Program-made: the position numbers and the translations under genes
The notes under the pieces: generated by a model
What the model saw: the letters and a program-made list of their open reading frames with translations, nothing else
Databases searched by the model: none
What the model was told of the DNA's origin: nothing
In this document: positions 49,786 to 60,900 of the stretch, one piece after another
Numbering within the stretch: position 1 is the first letter of the stretch
Layout: each line of letters opens with the position of its first letter
From: Hemicentrotus pulcherrimus
Lineage: Eukaryota > Echinodermata > Echinoidea > Camarodonta > Strongylocentrotidae
NCBI GenBank assembly: GCA_003118195.1
Contig: BEXV01001183.1
Span: 25,291 to 89,290, forward strand
Length of the DNA stretch: 64,000 nucleotides
Reading direction: 5' to 3'

Positions 49786-49915
49786 TGTCGGTCATAAAGT
49801 TGGAATATTTTTGTTTTACCCCAATTAATGGAATTATTAAAAAATAATTTAAAAATAAAAGATCTAAATAATAGTATGCATTCTCAGATTTTATTGAATA
49901 ATCATTTGACAGTGT
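49782..49915. mobile_element. Possible small DNA element with 8-bp inverted ends
   Basis: The segment starts ACACTGTC (49782-49789) and ends GACAGTGT (49908-49915), a perfect 8-bp inverted repeat. The interior is very AT-rich, and the left end continues GGTCATAAAGTTGGAATA. It abuts the point where the LINE reading frame ends, so it may have inserted into the LINE. A clear target-site duplication is not visible (TA on the left, TG on the right). Chance occurrence is possible. Confidence 0.3.
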
Positions 49916-50131
49916 GTGTTTTGCGTGACTGCTAAATCATGTATATGCTACTATGCTTATCAACTAGGGGACCTACGCCCTTAAGTCATAAAGGACAGTA
50001 ATGAGGATTAATGCCCCACAAAAGGGCACTAATATTTAGTATATCGACACGGTTTTTATCCTGGGGCCTCAGAGTTACGAAGCCCTTGCTTTGTCACTGA
50101 ACCATAACTGTACGCAGCGGGGGCTAGTGTA

Positions 50132-50372
50132 GGGGGCAGTTTCTATAAATAAAATAAGACCCAGAAAATGCAATCAATTTTCAATAAGTTATTGCATTTT
50201 ACCCCGGTCCCCAACATAACAAAAAAAAAATCCTCTGTGTGCCCATGCCTTGAGCCATAATGCATGGCCGTCCAGAGGATTTTTGTATTTTGGGGACCGG
50301 GGTAAAATGCAATAAATTATTGAAAATTTATTGCATTTTCTGTGTTTTTTTTTATTTATTGAAACTGCCCCC
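50132..50372. mobile_element. Foldback MITE: 241-bp near-perfect palindrome
   Basis: The left arm 50132-50237 and right arm 50273-50372 are inverted copies with a 35-base loop (50238-50272). The ends are GGGGGCAGTTTC and its complement GAAACTGCCCCC. Inside both arms are CAGAAAATGCAAT, TTTTCAATAA, TTATTGCATTTTACCCC, GGTCCCCAA and ATCCTCTG. Differences are few: some substitutions and A-run length. There is no coding capacity. The structure is that of a miniature inverted-repeat (foldback) DNA transposon. No obvious target-site duplication, so the superfamily is unassigned. Confidence 0.85.
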
Positions 50373-52415
50373 GACAAAGCTCAAGGATGATGTAAATTCA
50401 AGCAGTTGAAATATGTGGGGATACAAGCTCAGTCTTGCTTAATTCGCGTTGTCAGTGCAAAACAGGTTAAGGTATTATCAAAATTGAAAGCACTTTAAAT
50501 GCAAATATTCAATATAATCCAATGCCATTCTGTATTGCTTAAAGCGAAACAAAGTGTCAGACATACGAGGCGAGGTGTAAAGTTCCTGAGTACGATATTG
50601 CAAATTCTCTACTTCGCAGACCTTCCCCATATTTAGTGGCAAATATTTCCAGGCATTTGCTCTCCCGGCCCTAATTAGAAATCGCTGTTCTTGGCGACTG
50701 TAGGCCCACATTATTACACGTTCACCTCCGACTCTCAATTTCCGGTGTCGATTTAATAGACAAATCAATCCGAAACAAATATGAAGATTTGAATGCACCA
50801 AAACGTAATGTGTTTTTTTTTCAGGTTTGAAAATGCAAGAGCTACTTACCGTTAGAGGGGAAACATTTCACGTCTTCTACCTCCCTCTCCCCCTCCCCAG
50901 CCAGTTATTAAGCTCCCTCGCAACCATGATCATGGGGTGTTGATCCAGGGGAGAGAGAGGTACCCGTTATATTTTCACGGATTGGAAACTGGAAAAACCT
51001 TCCTGTCTCTCTGTCTCTCTCTCTCTCTCTTTTAAACTGTTTATATTTGTCCCCTTTTGGTGGATGATGGGGGGCGCGTTTCCTACGGTGACCCGTACCT
51101 GCGGCACGGTCACAAACCATAAACCCACATTGTAGTTAGTAAGATATTAGACACAATAATCATTCCAAGTGCAAATGGCCGTGATTGCTTGTGCTCTTTT
51201 ACAACACTTACCTCCGAAGAAGAAAAAATCATCCACCCAGGTCGTATTGATAACAACATGTTTAAGCATGCATACACTGATGCACACTACATATTTTCTG
51301 TTTAACTCATAATGATAGAAGATTTGATAATCTATGAATTAACAGTTCAATGGTTATAAATGAACGATAATATGAAAAATAGTCTCAATTAATTTAAATT
51401 CGTCAACCTTTGCTTCTGTTTACCAAATTACGAAGATGCATGCATTCAACAACGTGTTCATCAATATAACATAGGAACGGGCATGCACAATGACAGATTA
51501 CATATCTGGGAAGATTGAAGGGAAATTGATGATATCAATATGAACTCCAAAGCTAATGACAATAGTGAAGGAATGACATCACAAACTTAACTAAGGTGCT
51601 ACTTTTTCGAAAAAAATCATTTTTAATAATATAGTGAACGAAAAAAAAAAATTCTATGTTACGAGTTATCAAAATTCCTCAAACTATTCCCCCAAAATGT
51701 AAGTTTAATGTTGTTGGTGTACTAAAAATGAAGTTATTCTTGGACTGGAATCGTATTTTCTTCACGATGGTTATCGCTAAACTTTTGGTTAGTTCCTCCG
51801 GATTGAGTACCAACAGAGTCTTTGGCACCGGCACCAAAGGGTCAACATCGCAAATAATAGCTCTGTTATTGGCAATCTTTGCTTTTTTCGGGACTAGCTG
51901 AGAACCTTGTAAATATGTTTTAAGTTACTAGAAGGCTACTAGCAAACCACACTCGTCTAAATCGAAGAGACAACTAGGTTCTCATCTAGGACCCCTTCTT
52001 ATTAGCTCCATTCGTGCTCTCATCGGTTTGTTGTCGGTGTCAACCCAAGCATAGTTCTGCAGGGTGCTGCTCTGTTCGGTACTCTATTAGTTTCGGCCGA
52101 CATGAGCTAGATTCTACTTGGCATTGAAACCGATCTATTCAAGCCCGACTTCTGTCAGGTCGAACGAATTCTGAATGCTCCGCTTTATGACGGAACTGCC
52201 CCTGACCAGTCCCCGAATAGTCCCCGCTCGATCCCTGATAAAAGGTCGGGGAGGGATTTTTCGAGCATGTTTGAAAGATCTCACCCCGACAATTTTTGGT
52301 ACCAGACAATAAACAGACAACAGACCTAAAGACCTGATAACAGACCGTCCTAAAACCGACAGCAAACCGATCCCTACAGACATCACCCCAAATGGTACAG
52401 ATTTTGCCGGCTTAT
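50373..52415. other. Non-coding stretch
   Basis: A minus-strand frame from 50801 to 50478 stays open for 107 codons with RFLIRAGRANAWKYLPL. It has no ATG near its start and no motif that I can name. There is a CT repeat near 51005-51029. From about 51950 the base composition becomes more GC-rich, with repeated ACCGA/GACC words that lead into the G-rich array at 52416. Confidence 0.4.
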
Positions 52416-52470
52416 GGTCGGTTTGGGGTCGGTTTGGGCCGGGGTCGGTTTGGGCCGGGGTCTGTTTGGC
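52416..52470 (+). repeat. Short G-rich tandem array, G-quadruplex candidate
   Basis: Tandem variants of GGTCGGTTTGGGCCGG occur about three times, including GGTTTGGGG, GGGCCGGGG and GGGCCGGGG. The plus strand has five G-runs of 3-4 within about 40 bases, separated by short loops. This fits the usual intramolecular G-quadruplex pattern. Related ACCGAC/ACCGATC words occur on the opposite strand at 52340-52375. Confidence 0.6.
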
Positions 52471-53282
52471 GGTGTGAAAGAAGTGTTACATTATAAGTCG
52501 ACAATATAAATTAATTATCAGCAAATACTGTACCTCATTTGGAGGAAAGGGACAAGACTGACATTTATTTTGTCTTCCAAAATATGAAATGCTCAATTTC
52601 CTTGCTTGGTCGCTACGCTCGCTTGCAAAATAATGAATGGAGTTCCTCATTACCAGTCGGAACAATGCAAAACTTTACAGCAAAATCATACAATTTGAGA
52701 CGTGTTAACTCAAACACCTTTTCTCGAGGAGTCGTTGCGTTTCCTTAAAGACGCATTCTCTTCGCCACGAGGAAAAAAATAGCCGCAAATGGTGATGCTC
52801 AAAGACCCATCCCCACCTCTCCCACCCCCAAAAAACAGAACCGTGCCTGTCAAAATATACCACACATACATACCCCCACGCACACATATGACACATACAC
52901 ACAATAGGAAATTTGATTTGATAAATATTGACCTATCTAAAAACATGTATCAATATACTTACTTTCTATACTGTATAATCTTTCCAGCTCCAAAAGAGGA
53001 GTAACAAGAATCACAATCCGTTTACTGACATGCTCTATGCTCTTTTCAAGAAGTTTTATTCCCATTCGCCACAAAGAGTTGGAAAATAAGAGCCAGCATG
53101 TACAAAGCAAGAAATTAAAGATTACATGCACACACACTTGTTTTCAACTCTAGCATTTTGATACACGGATAATTACATCCTCAGTTTAATCACATAAATA
53201 ATACTTTAATTGATCATACATTTTATCCAATTTGTTAACGAAAACACAAGAGACGTACTAGAAAAACCCCTAAAGAACTTAC
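52471..53282. other. Non-coding; would be the 5' end of the long intron
   Basis: No element or gene recognised. If 53283-53530 is a first exon, this is intron immediately downstream of its donor on minus. Confidence 0.35.
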
Positions 53283-53530
53283 CTTTCAGTGATATGTTTT
53301 TTTCTGAACGGACCTCTGTTCCGAGTTCTAGCAGAAATGTGAATCCTTTGTAGAAGAAATAATTTCACAAAATTTGCCTAGGTTGAAGCCTCTGGTGTAG
53401 TTGTGTTGTTCTTGTAAGTGACTCTGGGTGCGAAATGCAGAAGATGTTGCTGAATTACGAGAGTAAGGATGAGTGGATTTCTTATCCCTTAATTCGCTGT
53501 CTTCAACGGACGTCGGTGGATTAACTGAAG
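53283..53530 (-). other. Candidate non-coding first exon (5' leader) ending in a perfect donor
   Basis: On minus, transcription would begin near 53525-53532, about 30 bases after the TATA element. It would run to the donor ACTGAAAG|GTAAGT (exon ends 53283, donor bases 53282-53281). The whole approximately 248-base stretch contains no ATG, which is unusual by chance (about 4 expected in random sequence) and is what a 5' leader should look like. The next well-supported minus-strand exon in the window is the secreted-protein exon, whose acceptor lies at 503-504 and which also begins with an ATG-free leader. Joining the two is inference. A gene with exons overlooked in between is the alternative. 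Confidence 0.42.
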
Positions 53531-53605
53531 TGACGGCTCTCCAAGCCGAGCTTGTCGGTTTTTATGCCCGCCCTGCTACTCCTTCAGATAAAATGACGTA
53601 GCTGC
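53531..53605 (-). promoter_or_regulatory. Candidate promoter: CRE-like site, GC box and TATA box
   Basis: On minus, in order: CTACGTCA (53601-53594, a cAMP-response-element-like site), GGGCGGG (53573-53567, GC box) and CATAAAAA (53566-53559, TATA-like). The predicted start is about 53530. Spacing is normal for a metazoan core promoter, and the local GC content is above its surroundings. CRE plus TATA promoters are common in regulated neuroendocrine genes, which would fit the secreted-protein exon, but that link is inferred. Confidence 0.42.
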
Positions 53606-53668
53606 GCAGACAAGTCGAAGTTGATACACAATACCATCCTCATTTTTGCGTCTCTACCCCTTTTTTCC

Positions 53669-53850
53669 TCTCTCTCTCTCTCTCTCTCCCTCTCTATCTC
53701 TCCCTTTCTCTCCATTCCTTTGTATTCTAGATTAGGCCTTAATGATAATGTAGTTAATAGGCACTTTTTTCTAATTAGTAATATAAATTTGCTTATTTAA
53801 TGTTCAGTGTCTAAATCTCTCTCTCTCTCTCTCTCTCTCTATCCCTCTCC
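53669..53850. repeat. Two CT microsatellites
   Basis: (CT)n at about 53669-53715 and again at about 53815-53850, separated by AT-rich sequence. They sit just upstream of the candidate promoter on minus. Confidence 0.9.
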
Positions 53851-53989
53851 ATCTCTACATCTTTCTAGAAATTGTCATTACCGCTTTCCAAAGGACCCTG
53901 TGTTGTCACTTGTTATATACTTGATGAACATGTCTTTCATTTTTATGTTGGAGGACCGACACACTTTTCTATATACTTGAGTGGACTGA

Positions 53990-55165
53990 AGCGAGTCTTA
54001 CAGCATCACAACATCAACTATCCCTGTTTATGCTGATGATATCCAGCTACATGTGTCGATCCCTCCAGAGCGGGACAAGGCGGCGCATGCTGTACTTAGA
54101 TAGAGGATGTTTAAAGGTGGATGAGCTTGAAAGCTCTCAATCTTATATTATGACAAATCTGAATTTTGAATTCTAAATTCTAAAATCTAAATTCTTACTT
54201 TTTTGAGAAAGACCGCAACTTCCAAAAATAAACATACACTGTACCATCTATCAATATTGGTGATTCTCTTATAAATAAAAGTTAATATTGTAGAGACTTG
54301 GGTGTTAAATTTAACCCCACTTTATCAAGGTCTTACCATGTATCAAATACCTGTACAGTACGTTACCAGCTTAGAAACTTAGGAATAGCTCGTAAAAATC
54401 TGAACAGATTGTTCTTGCCCTCATTTAATCTCGTTTGGATTTTTGTAGTTCTCTTATGAACCACTTACTTGAACACAGCTCTCTAGTTACAAAATACTGC
54501 CGTTCGTAGTGTAACTTTTTCTAGGAGACCAGCCCCCATAACTCCCATTTCGAAATCTCCCCATTGGTTGTCAAATCAATTTCATACAGTATTTAAGATT
54601 TTCTTACTTGATTTTCATTGTTTGCATTGTTTTACCCTAGTTACAACTCTACTTTTTCAATGTCCATAATCTTCACAGACAACTGAGATCTTCTATAACT
54701 CTTCTCCTCACGCACATGTACATGTAGTACGCAAAACAATAAAACAATGGGGGTCGATCTTTTGCTCACGGCTTGCTTGATCAGTTCTATGCAATCCATT
54801 ACCACAGGATCTTAAGGAAATAGTAACCATAAACTAACGTATGTCTTCTTTTAAAACTCATCTGTTCAAAACCGCCTTAAGTCAATTCAATACTAACTTA
54901 TGTCTTCTTTTAAAACTCATCTGTTCAAAACCGCCTTAAGTCAATTCAATACTTCCACATTTCATATTTATCATTTATGTACATTTCCTTAGAGTATATT
55001 TCAGTCAATGTATTCCTTCGATGTACTATCAATTGTATTTTTCATGTGTTTTGTATTGCGATTTTATCTAATTATAGTTTACTTTCTGCCATTAATATAC
55101 TCTCAGCGCCTTAAACATTTCTGCGAAATTGATATGGCTTTTTACAAAAAGTAATCATGATAATA
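53990..55165 (+). mobile_element. Decayed L2/CR1-like LINE, 3' half
   Basis: At 54026-54100 the sequence reads VYADDIQLHVSIPPERDKAA, with the RT active-site YADD intact, then a stop. From about 54299 it reads LGVKFNPTLSRSYHVSN, then YQLRNLGIARKNLNR, the fingers-to-thumb region typical of L2/CR1 ORF2. After frame changes it reads NTAVRSVTFSRRPAPITP, SKSPHWLS, and finally MSSFKTHLFKTALSQFN near the C terminus. A 59-bp segment of this last part is tandemly duplicated. The 3' end reads CTCAGCGCCTTAAACATTTC..GGCTTTTTACAAAAAG. This resembles the tails of the SINEs, suggesting that this LINE type (or a relative) mobilised them. Multiple stops and frameshifts make it dead. Confidence 0.9.
54835..54952 (+). 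repeat. 59-bp tandem duplication inside the LINE
   Basis: The unit includes ATGTCTTCTTTTAAAACTC and CCGCCTTAAGTCAATTCAAT. Copy 1 begins near 54835 and copy 2 near 54894, with almost no differences. It duplicates the C-terminal MSSFKTHLFKTALSQFN coding segment, and 59 is not a multiple of 3, so it also breaks the frame. Confidence 0.92.
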
Positions 55166-57183
55166 ATCATTTCATTATCAATATTATTAATATTTTTGAT
55201 TATACAGTAAACGTTTTGATTGTATTTTCTTATGATTATAAAGTTATGTTGTTTCAATAGAGGCGGAGGTAATCGCCCCCGCATGAGAACAGAAAAATTC
55301 AGTGCTCAGATTTTTTGCAACGTTTAATCACACGCAATGTATGACCAAATCGGCGAACGCATGCTATTAAAGCTTGTTTCCTTTTGTTGTTGTTTTTGTT
55401 GTTGTCCATGAACAAATATTCTGGTAAATACCGGATATTTCTCAGTCATATCATTTTAATTATGGGTGGGGCATATATAAGAGCAAAGTACTTTTATAAA
55501 AGTTATCGGGACGTAGCTCTTACTAAAATAGAATAAGTAATAATACGATTTAACATCATTGCAACTAAACTCATGGAAACCCAATTTTCCATTACATTGC
55601 ATGAAATCGTTCGGGAGTTTCTGATGTATTGAGTATCAAATATTACTCTTAGATTACACCAAAACGCAATTACTCGACATGGTGTTCCATACCATTCCTA
55701 TCACCCAATTCCCCAGGTTATGTTCCAATTAAAACAAAATAAAAAAGACGGATTATTTTGAGAATAAACTAAACATGCCGATATATATTAAGTCTTTTTC
55801 CTTATCTTTTTCTTTTTCTGCTCATTTGCCCCTCCAGAAAATAATCTCTCCTTCTCTTACTTCGGCTCTCTCTCCCTCTCTCTCTTATTCTCTCTCTCTA
55901 TCTCTCTCTCTCTCTCTCTCGCTTTGTGTCCAGAAAATGATGCCTCACAGACGTGAAGTTTGATTTTCTACTTTTTCTCTAAAATAAAGAACAAAGATTT
56001 GTTCATTTTGAAAATATATTATGTAATACATTTTGCATACATACATACATTCATACATGCAAAACTATTTGACTCTCTTCTCTTCTTATTTCTCTTCCTC
56101 CGTTATTTTTTCAAGTGATATATTCTTCCTCTTTTTTAAAAAACATTTTCTCCTTTATTTACTTTTTCTTGTCTGTTTGTAGCGGTCTAGAGTTGTCTAT
56201 TTAACGCCCTCCCTTATTCATGAGGTAAGAAAAGGAAGTGATTCGATATTGCACAAAATCAATTTATCATGAAATGCTTGGATATCACACTGGAAAATTG
56301 CATCCAAAATGTTTCATGTCGTTTACTTAGGTTTTTATTTTGTTTTTGTGTTTTTGTTTTTGCATTTGTATCTCAACCGTTTTGTAGACACTCTTATAGA
56401 ATAGTTATCTGACTACAATTGTCCTCACTATGTCAATTAATAAAAGAAATCGCGAACGCTCGTTTGTTTCTATTTTTCATCGAAGCCAAAACTCACGTTA
56501 GATATTCCCTTTATTTGTTTATAAGTCTTCATTTTTCCCTTCTTGGTAAAGACTTTAAAGTAAGAAATTTGATTGAATGTAAAAATGAGTGGCATGAATA
56601 ATCAATTGGGTTTCGTTCGATCTTTGTAGTATTGAACAAAATGTAGGGATCGGTTGATAAGAGAGAGATTCAATGGTACCCATGGAAACTTTAAAAAGTG
56701 CATAAAGTAATTCCTAAGATCTCTGAGTTCGTGTTGGAAATCTGCCGTTAAAATCATAGCTTCTTCCCATTTGATCTATGAAGTGATAAATCACATGCAA
56801 CTACACGATTTTGCTCAATGTCACTCGGAGAAGAACTGTTCGAGTCTATTTTTAAATGCAATATTTAATATCGGAAGTAAATAGAATACTTTGGTTATAC
56901 CAAAGAAAAAGAACGCATGCATTTACACAAATATGTTTTTCTTTTGACTGGCATGACATTATTATCATCATAATTATATTGATAATATCAATGATGTTAA
57001 TAATAAAAACAATGATAATAATTATGATAATTATTGTAGTGATATAGTAGTAATGATGATAAATATAATGATACTAATGATAATGATAATATTAAAATCT
57101 TTAACAATTATGATGATAAATATAATGATAATAATGATTATAATTATAGTCACTATAATAATAATGAAAATAATTTCAAAAAA
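55166..57183. other. Non-coding stretch with CT and ATA repeats
   Basis: It holds a CT repeat at 55855-55922, a CATA tetramer repeat at 56036-56060 and the TAATGA-type repeat at 56955-57175. No gene. Confidence 0.5.
56955..57175. repeat. ATA/ATG-type simple repeat region
   Basis: About 220 bases built from TAATGATAAT and AATATAATGATA variants. The Ile/Met-rich frame here is an artefact. Confidence 0.9.
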
Positions 57184-57235
57184 TTGGTGTTTTATAGCGC
57201 ACGCAAGGCGCTCAAGGTAGTCAATATTATCCCTG
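57184..57235 (-). mobile_element. SINE/LINE tail fragment
   Basis: On minus it reads CTACCTTGAGCGCCTTGCGT then GCGCTATAAAACACCAAT, which runs straight into an AT-rich simple repeat. This is the same type of tail as at 43500-43549 and 11140-11215. Only the terminal piece is present. Confidence 0.5.
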
Positions 57236-57639
57236 CTTTAGATATCGTCCAATTTACTAGACAACAAATATTAATGTATCGTGGGTGTTCTTGTCAGATT
57301 TTAATTGGCCCACATTTCTTCTCTGTTTCCCCCTTTAATTGTATTTCGATAATGATAAATGATATCGTATACTAAGGGTGTTACACTTAGATTAAAGTAC
57401 TTATAGAATGATAGATTTGAAACAAAAGAGTATACAACTCGAAAGAAGTAGTAACTTTTTGTGCGAGAGGCATAAAATCGCTTTTGTAGAAATGATTGCT
57501 GATCGACACTCCTCATTGCTTTATGTCACTGTCCCTTTAATATCTAAAAATGTTTGAGATGCTTGCCTCTTTGATTGGCGGTCAATGTCAGCAGAATATC
57601 TGTAAATCTTCATGAATGTTTAAAGGGAAAGTCCACCCT

Positions 57640-57975
57640 AAGATGACAGAAATGAGGATGTTAATACGAAGGATACTAGGTATGTGGTAGGGGTGACATA
57701 ACGAGACAGGAGAAGCAACGAGGAAATAGGAAGGAGCGGAAGGTGGCTAAAATCCTGGAGAAAGTAAGAGAGGTGTGATTGAAATGGTTTGGACACTTTT
57801 AGAGAGGACTGATGAAGGACAACTAACAAAGCCACAGGGCATTATGAATCAAGCAGTGGAAGGAAGCAGAGGAAGAGGAAGGATGGGAACTTGTTGGAAA
57901 GATGGATGGAACTAAACCTGACAGCGGCTCCAACAAGGAACCAACCCCTCCGAAGGGAAAATTGTTCATAGAATA
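57640..57975 (+). mobile_element. LINE ORF2 C-terminal remnant
   Basis: Words known from the C-terminal tail of a common invertebrate LINE ORF2 occur in order: EMRML at 57649, WFGHF at 57785, a basic RKRKDG-like stretch near 57870, and WMELNLTAAPTRNQPLRR from 57903. In intact relatives these correspond to EMRML..W.GH..R..(G)RGRP..RW.D..LT...A..R..WR. Stops interrupt every frame. The end carries a short GTA repeat (57970-57985). Confidence 0.75.
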
Positions 57976-60900
57976 GAAATACCAGTAGTAGTAGTAGATA
58001 ATCGGGAAATTATCAAATATTAAAAAAAAGGAGTAGGCAAAGACATGTTGTACGAATTAATTCTATCTTAGAACAATCTTAAGAAATGATGAAAAAGGAA
58101 ACACAGTTATGATAATTGGTGTCATTTGTATATTTGCACTCTTAGTCCCTCCCACTTAAGACGAATTATTTATACGTCATAAGATTAATATAATCGAGTG
58201 ATTAAACTTGCACTAACTTAGTCATCAGGTGGATTATCAGAAACGCCGCTCTATTATGGCAGTAGTTAAACTATAATACAGCAAGTATATATTCCTCGTG
58301 CCCCACTGCGCAATAATCGACAAAATCCCCTCACTCATTTCACGCTTCGCTTTACCCTGCCACACCATATCAAATCAAAGCGTGAAAATGTGAATAGCCA
58401 GCGAGCTCACTCAAGCAAACCTGGGATCAAGACCAATCATCGATGACAGCACATCATTTCACTCTTACCCCAAGCATCGGCCAGCTTTTAATCCATATAG
58501 CTGCATGCTTTATGTTTATGATGTGAATGGAATGCAATTTGGGATATACTAGCTAGGAGCTGATAATTATAAAGAGTTGCGCTGGATGAAATTTCCTCTC
58601 CCGCCCCAAGCTTGATACCCAATTAATCTACATGGCGGAAGGAGACACATTCTCTCCTTATTTATGAATGTGTTGCACTTTTTATAAGTTTTGTTTCATG
58701 TTTGCAGATACCAAGGTACATCTTGAATGTTATTCTACATGTATAAAACCCCATTAAAACCCCACTGGTTAGCTTATGCCGCCTGCAGACGCGATGCTGA
58801 ACACGATCATTCATAAGGAGTAATACACAGGGCAGGTACAAAACGCAGTGTCGAAATAGACGAAGCTTGGTGACACATGGATTATAAGGGCATAACGAAA
58901 GGTTTCGACTAAAATGAAAATCAGTAAGGTGACTTGAAAATGGCTTCGGAAGTAACGCAAACAATGGACTTTAATTGGCTTGACGCATCCAAGTAGTGTA
59001 CACATGAGACAAACTAATGAATATACAGGACAACAGTTGTTACATTATTATGATTTAAATCATTGGCTCATGGAAGAAAATAAACCACAGTCTGAGAGGA
59101 TCTTTAGCTATTCACTTTCGATATTACCTTTAAAAAGAAGGAGGAGATGGATTTTTGAAGACAAGAATTGTTTAAAATAAGACAATTTTCGCTGTTCAAA
59201 ACCATACCATGTGAACGAATTTCGAATAGGTTAAGACAAATCATACAGGTATCTTACATGTCTGAAGCTTCTACTCCGTGAGTGCAACCTTATTTGTTTT
59301 CTCTCTGTGTCATTTTGGTTTTCATAATGTATCTTCAGCCTAAGGAATCGATCCAAGTTTGATTACAAACCATTTTCTAAAAAATAATTGAATGACACGG
59401 ACCTGCACAAATTGCCCTTGAGAGGCACTTAAATAGCCAGCTAACTTTTGAATTGACACAACGTATTGATTTACAGTGAAAATACCTCAAAATAGAGGAT
59501 GCATTTGAGTCTATAACATCCATTAGCTCACATCTCTGTGTTACAATTGTCGGCGCTCAAGGCCACGAAGCATGACTTTTCCTTTACTGGTAAAAGCACA
59601 ATCGGTAAACTTGCGAAAATTCGATGTACCTTAAAAAAAAAAAGGTTGTAATCAGTCTAATACAAATTTGTAATTTTGTAATGAGCACCTTTCCCATTTT
59701 TAAAAATTATTTTTAAAATGAATTTCGATACATTCACACTTCAATTTCAATTTATCATGTTTCTGTATCCTTACTACGCTGTTCTTTATACTTTTATTTT
59801 CAAACCATTTGAAATTCAGTATTAATGATAAATATATTTTGATAGGGAAAAAATCACTAAGCTTTGACTGACCAAACCCTTCACATCATTAACAATTGTG
59901 ATATTAGTGTAAAATTGGACTGCGTTCACCCATGTAGCTCATCAACTATTCAGAGGGTGAAAAAAGAGGTGTATCAATAGTTAGGATACGAAATGTAAGG
60001 TATTATAACCTTTTGGGGGAAAGTATGGTACATATTATGCATATTGCTCCGGTTGTCTCATTTTCGCTCGCTGGAACATTCCCAACATTACCTCCTGGAC
60101 GGATCATCGCCCATTCCCATTCACTATACGTTACGTACTAAACGGCTGTATTGTCTGACCGTTCATGAATATTCATGTTTTTGCTTACCTCGGCAAAATG
60201 TTTGCTTTTACTATTTTTGGGAAAAATTATGGTGGGGGTCGGATGAAATGGACCTAATGAACCAAGCAGAAGTGATCTATGATAATTCACGCTCTTTATA
60301 CTTCGTGTGCTTGACCTATAATCTTAAAATCGCTCGGCAAACTGAGTCCAAAGTTCGACTTGTTTCATAATTATGTGTATTATAGGCAATGGCGAGCTTG
60401 CAACCTATTTTGATCAAATTACGGTGGATGAACTTTCAAAAATCAATGGGACATGAGGGTTCCAATGGAAGAGCTAGTGATAATGTACGAAGGGTTGGAT
60501 GTGCATTTAGTTTAAACAAAAAATGAATTTTTAACGATTTTGTGTGTGTAAAATTCCATAGGCTAACATGTAAGGCTGCTGACTCTGACGATAGGGGGCG
60601 TTGTGAAATGAGACTAAACTGAGCTTATATTATGTGTATTGAATGTATTGAAAACAAATGTAGCACTCGATGAGTTTACTACTTTAAAAGTAGTAGAATC
60701 ACCGAGTGATATTTTCATAAACAGTGTCTCTCTAAATTCCTTGATAAGATAGCACAACTTTTGTCCGGATTTAAGGCAAGTTCACTCTATCGAACACGTC
60801 TACCGACGACATTATCAGCACCATCATCATCCTCGCATCCGTAGTCTTGATCAAGTTACCGGATCGAAGGTTAATGGCGAATGATACCAATCAGAGTAAC

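Noticed and set aside
56955..57175. Ile-rich frame suggesting a membrane segment
   Set aside because: It is simply the ATA/ATG simple repeat read as protein.
60044..60370. A 108-codon plus frame
   Set aside because: It has no recognisable domain and no splice or promoter context. Length alone is not evidence here.
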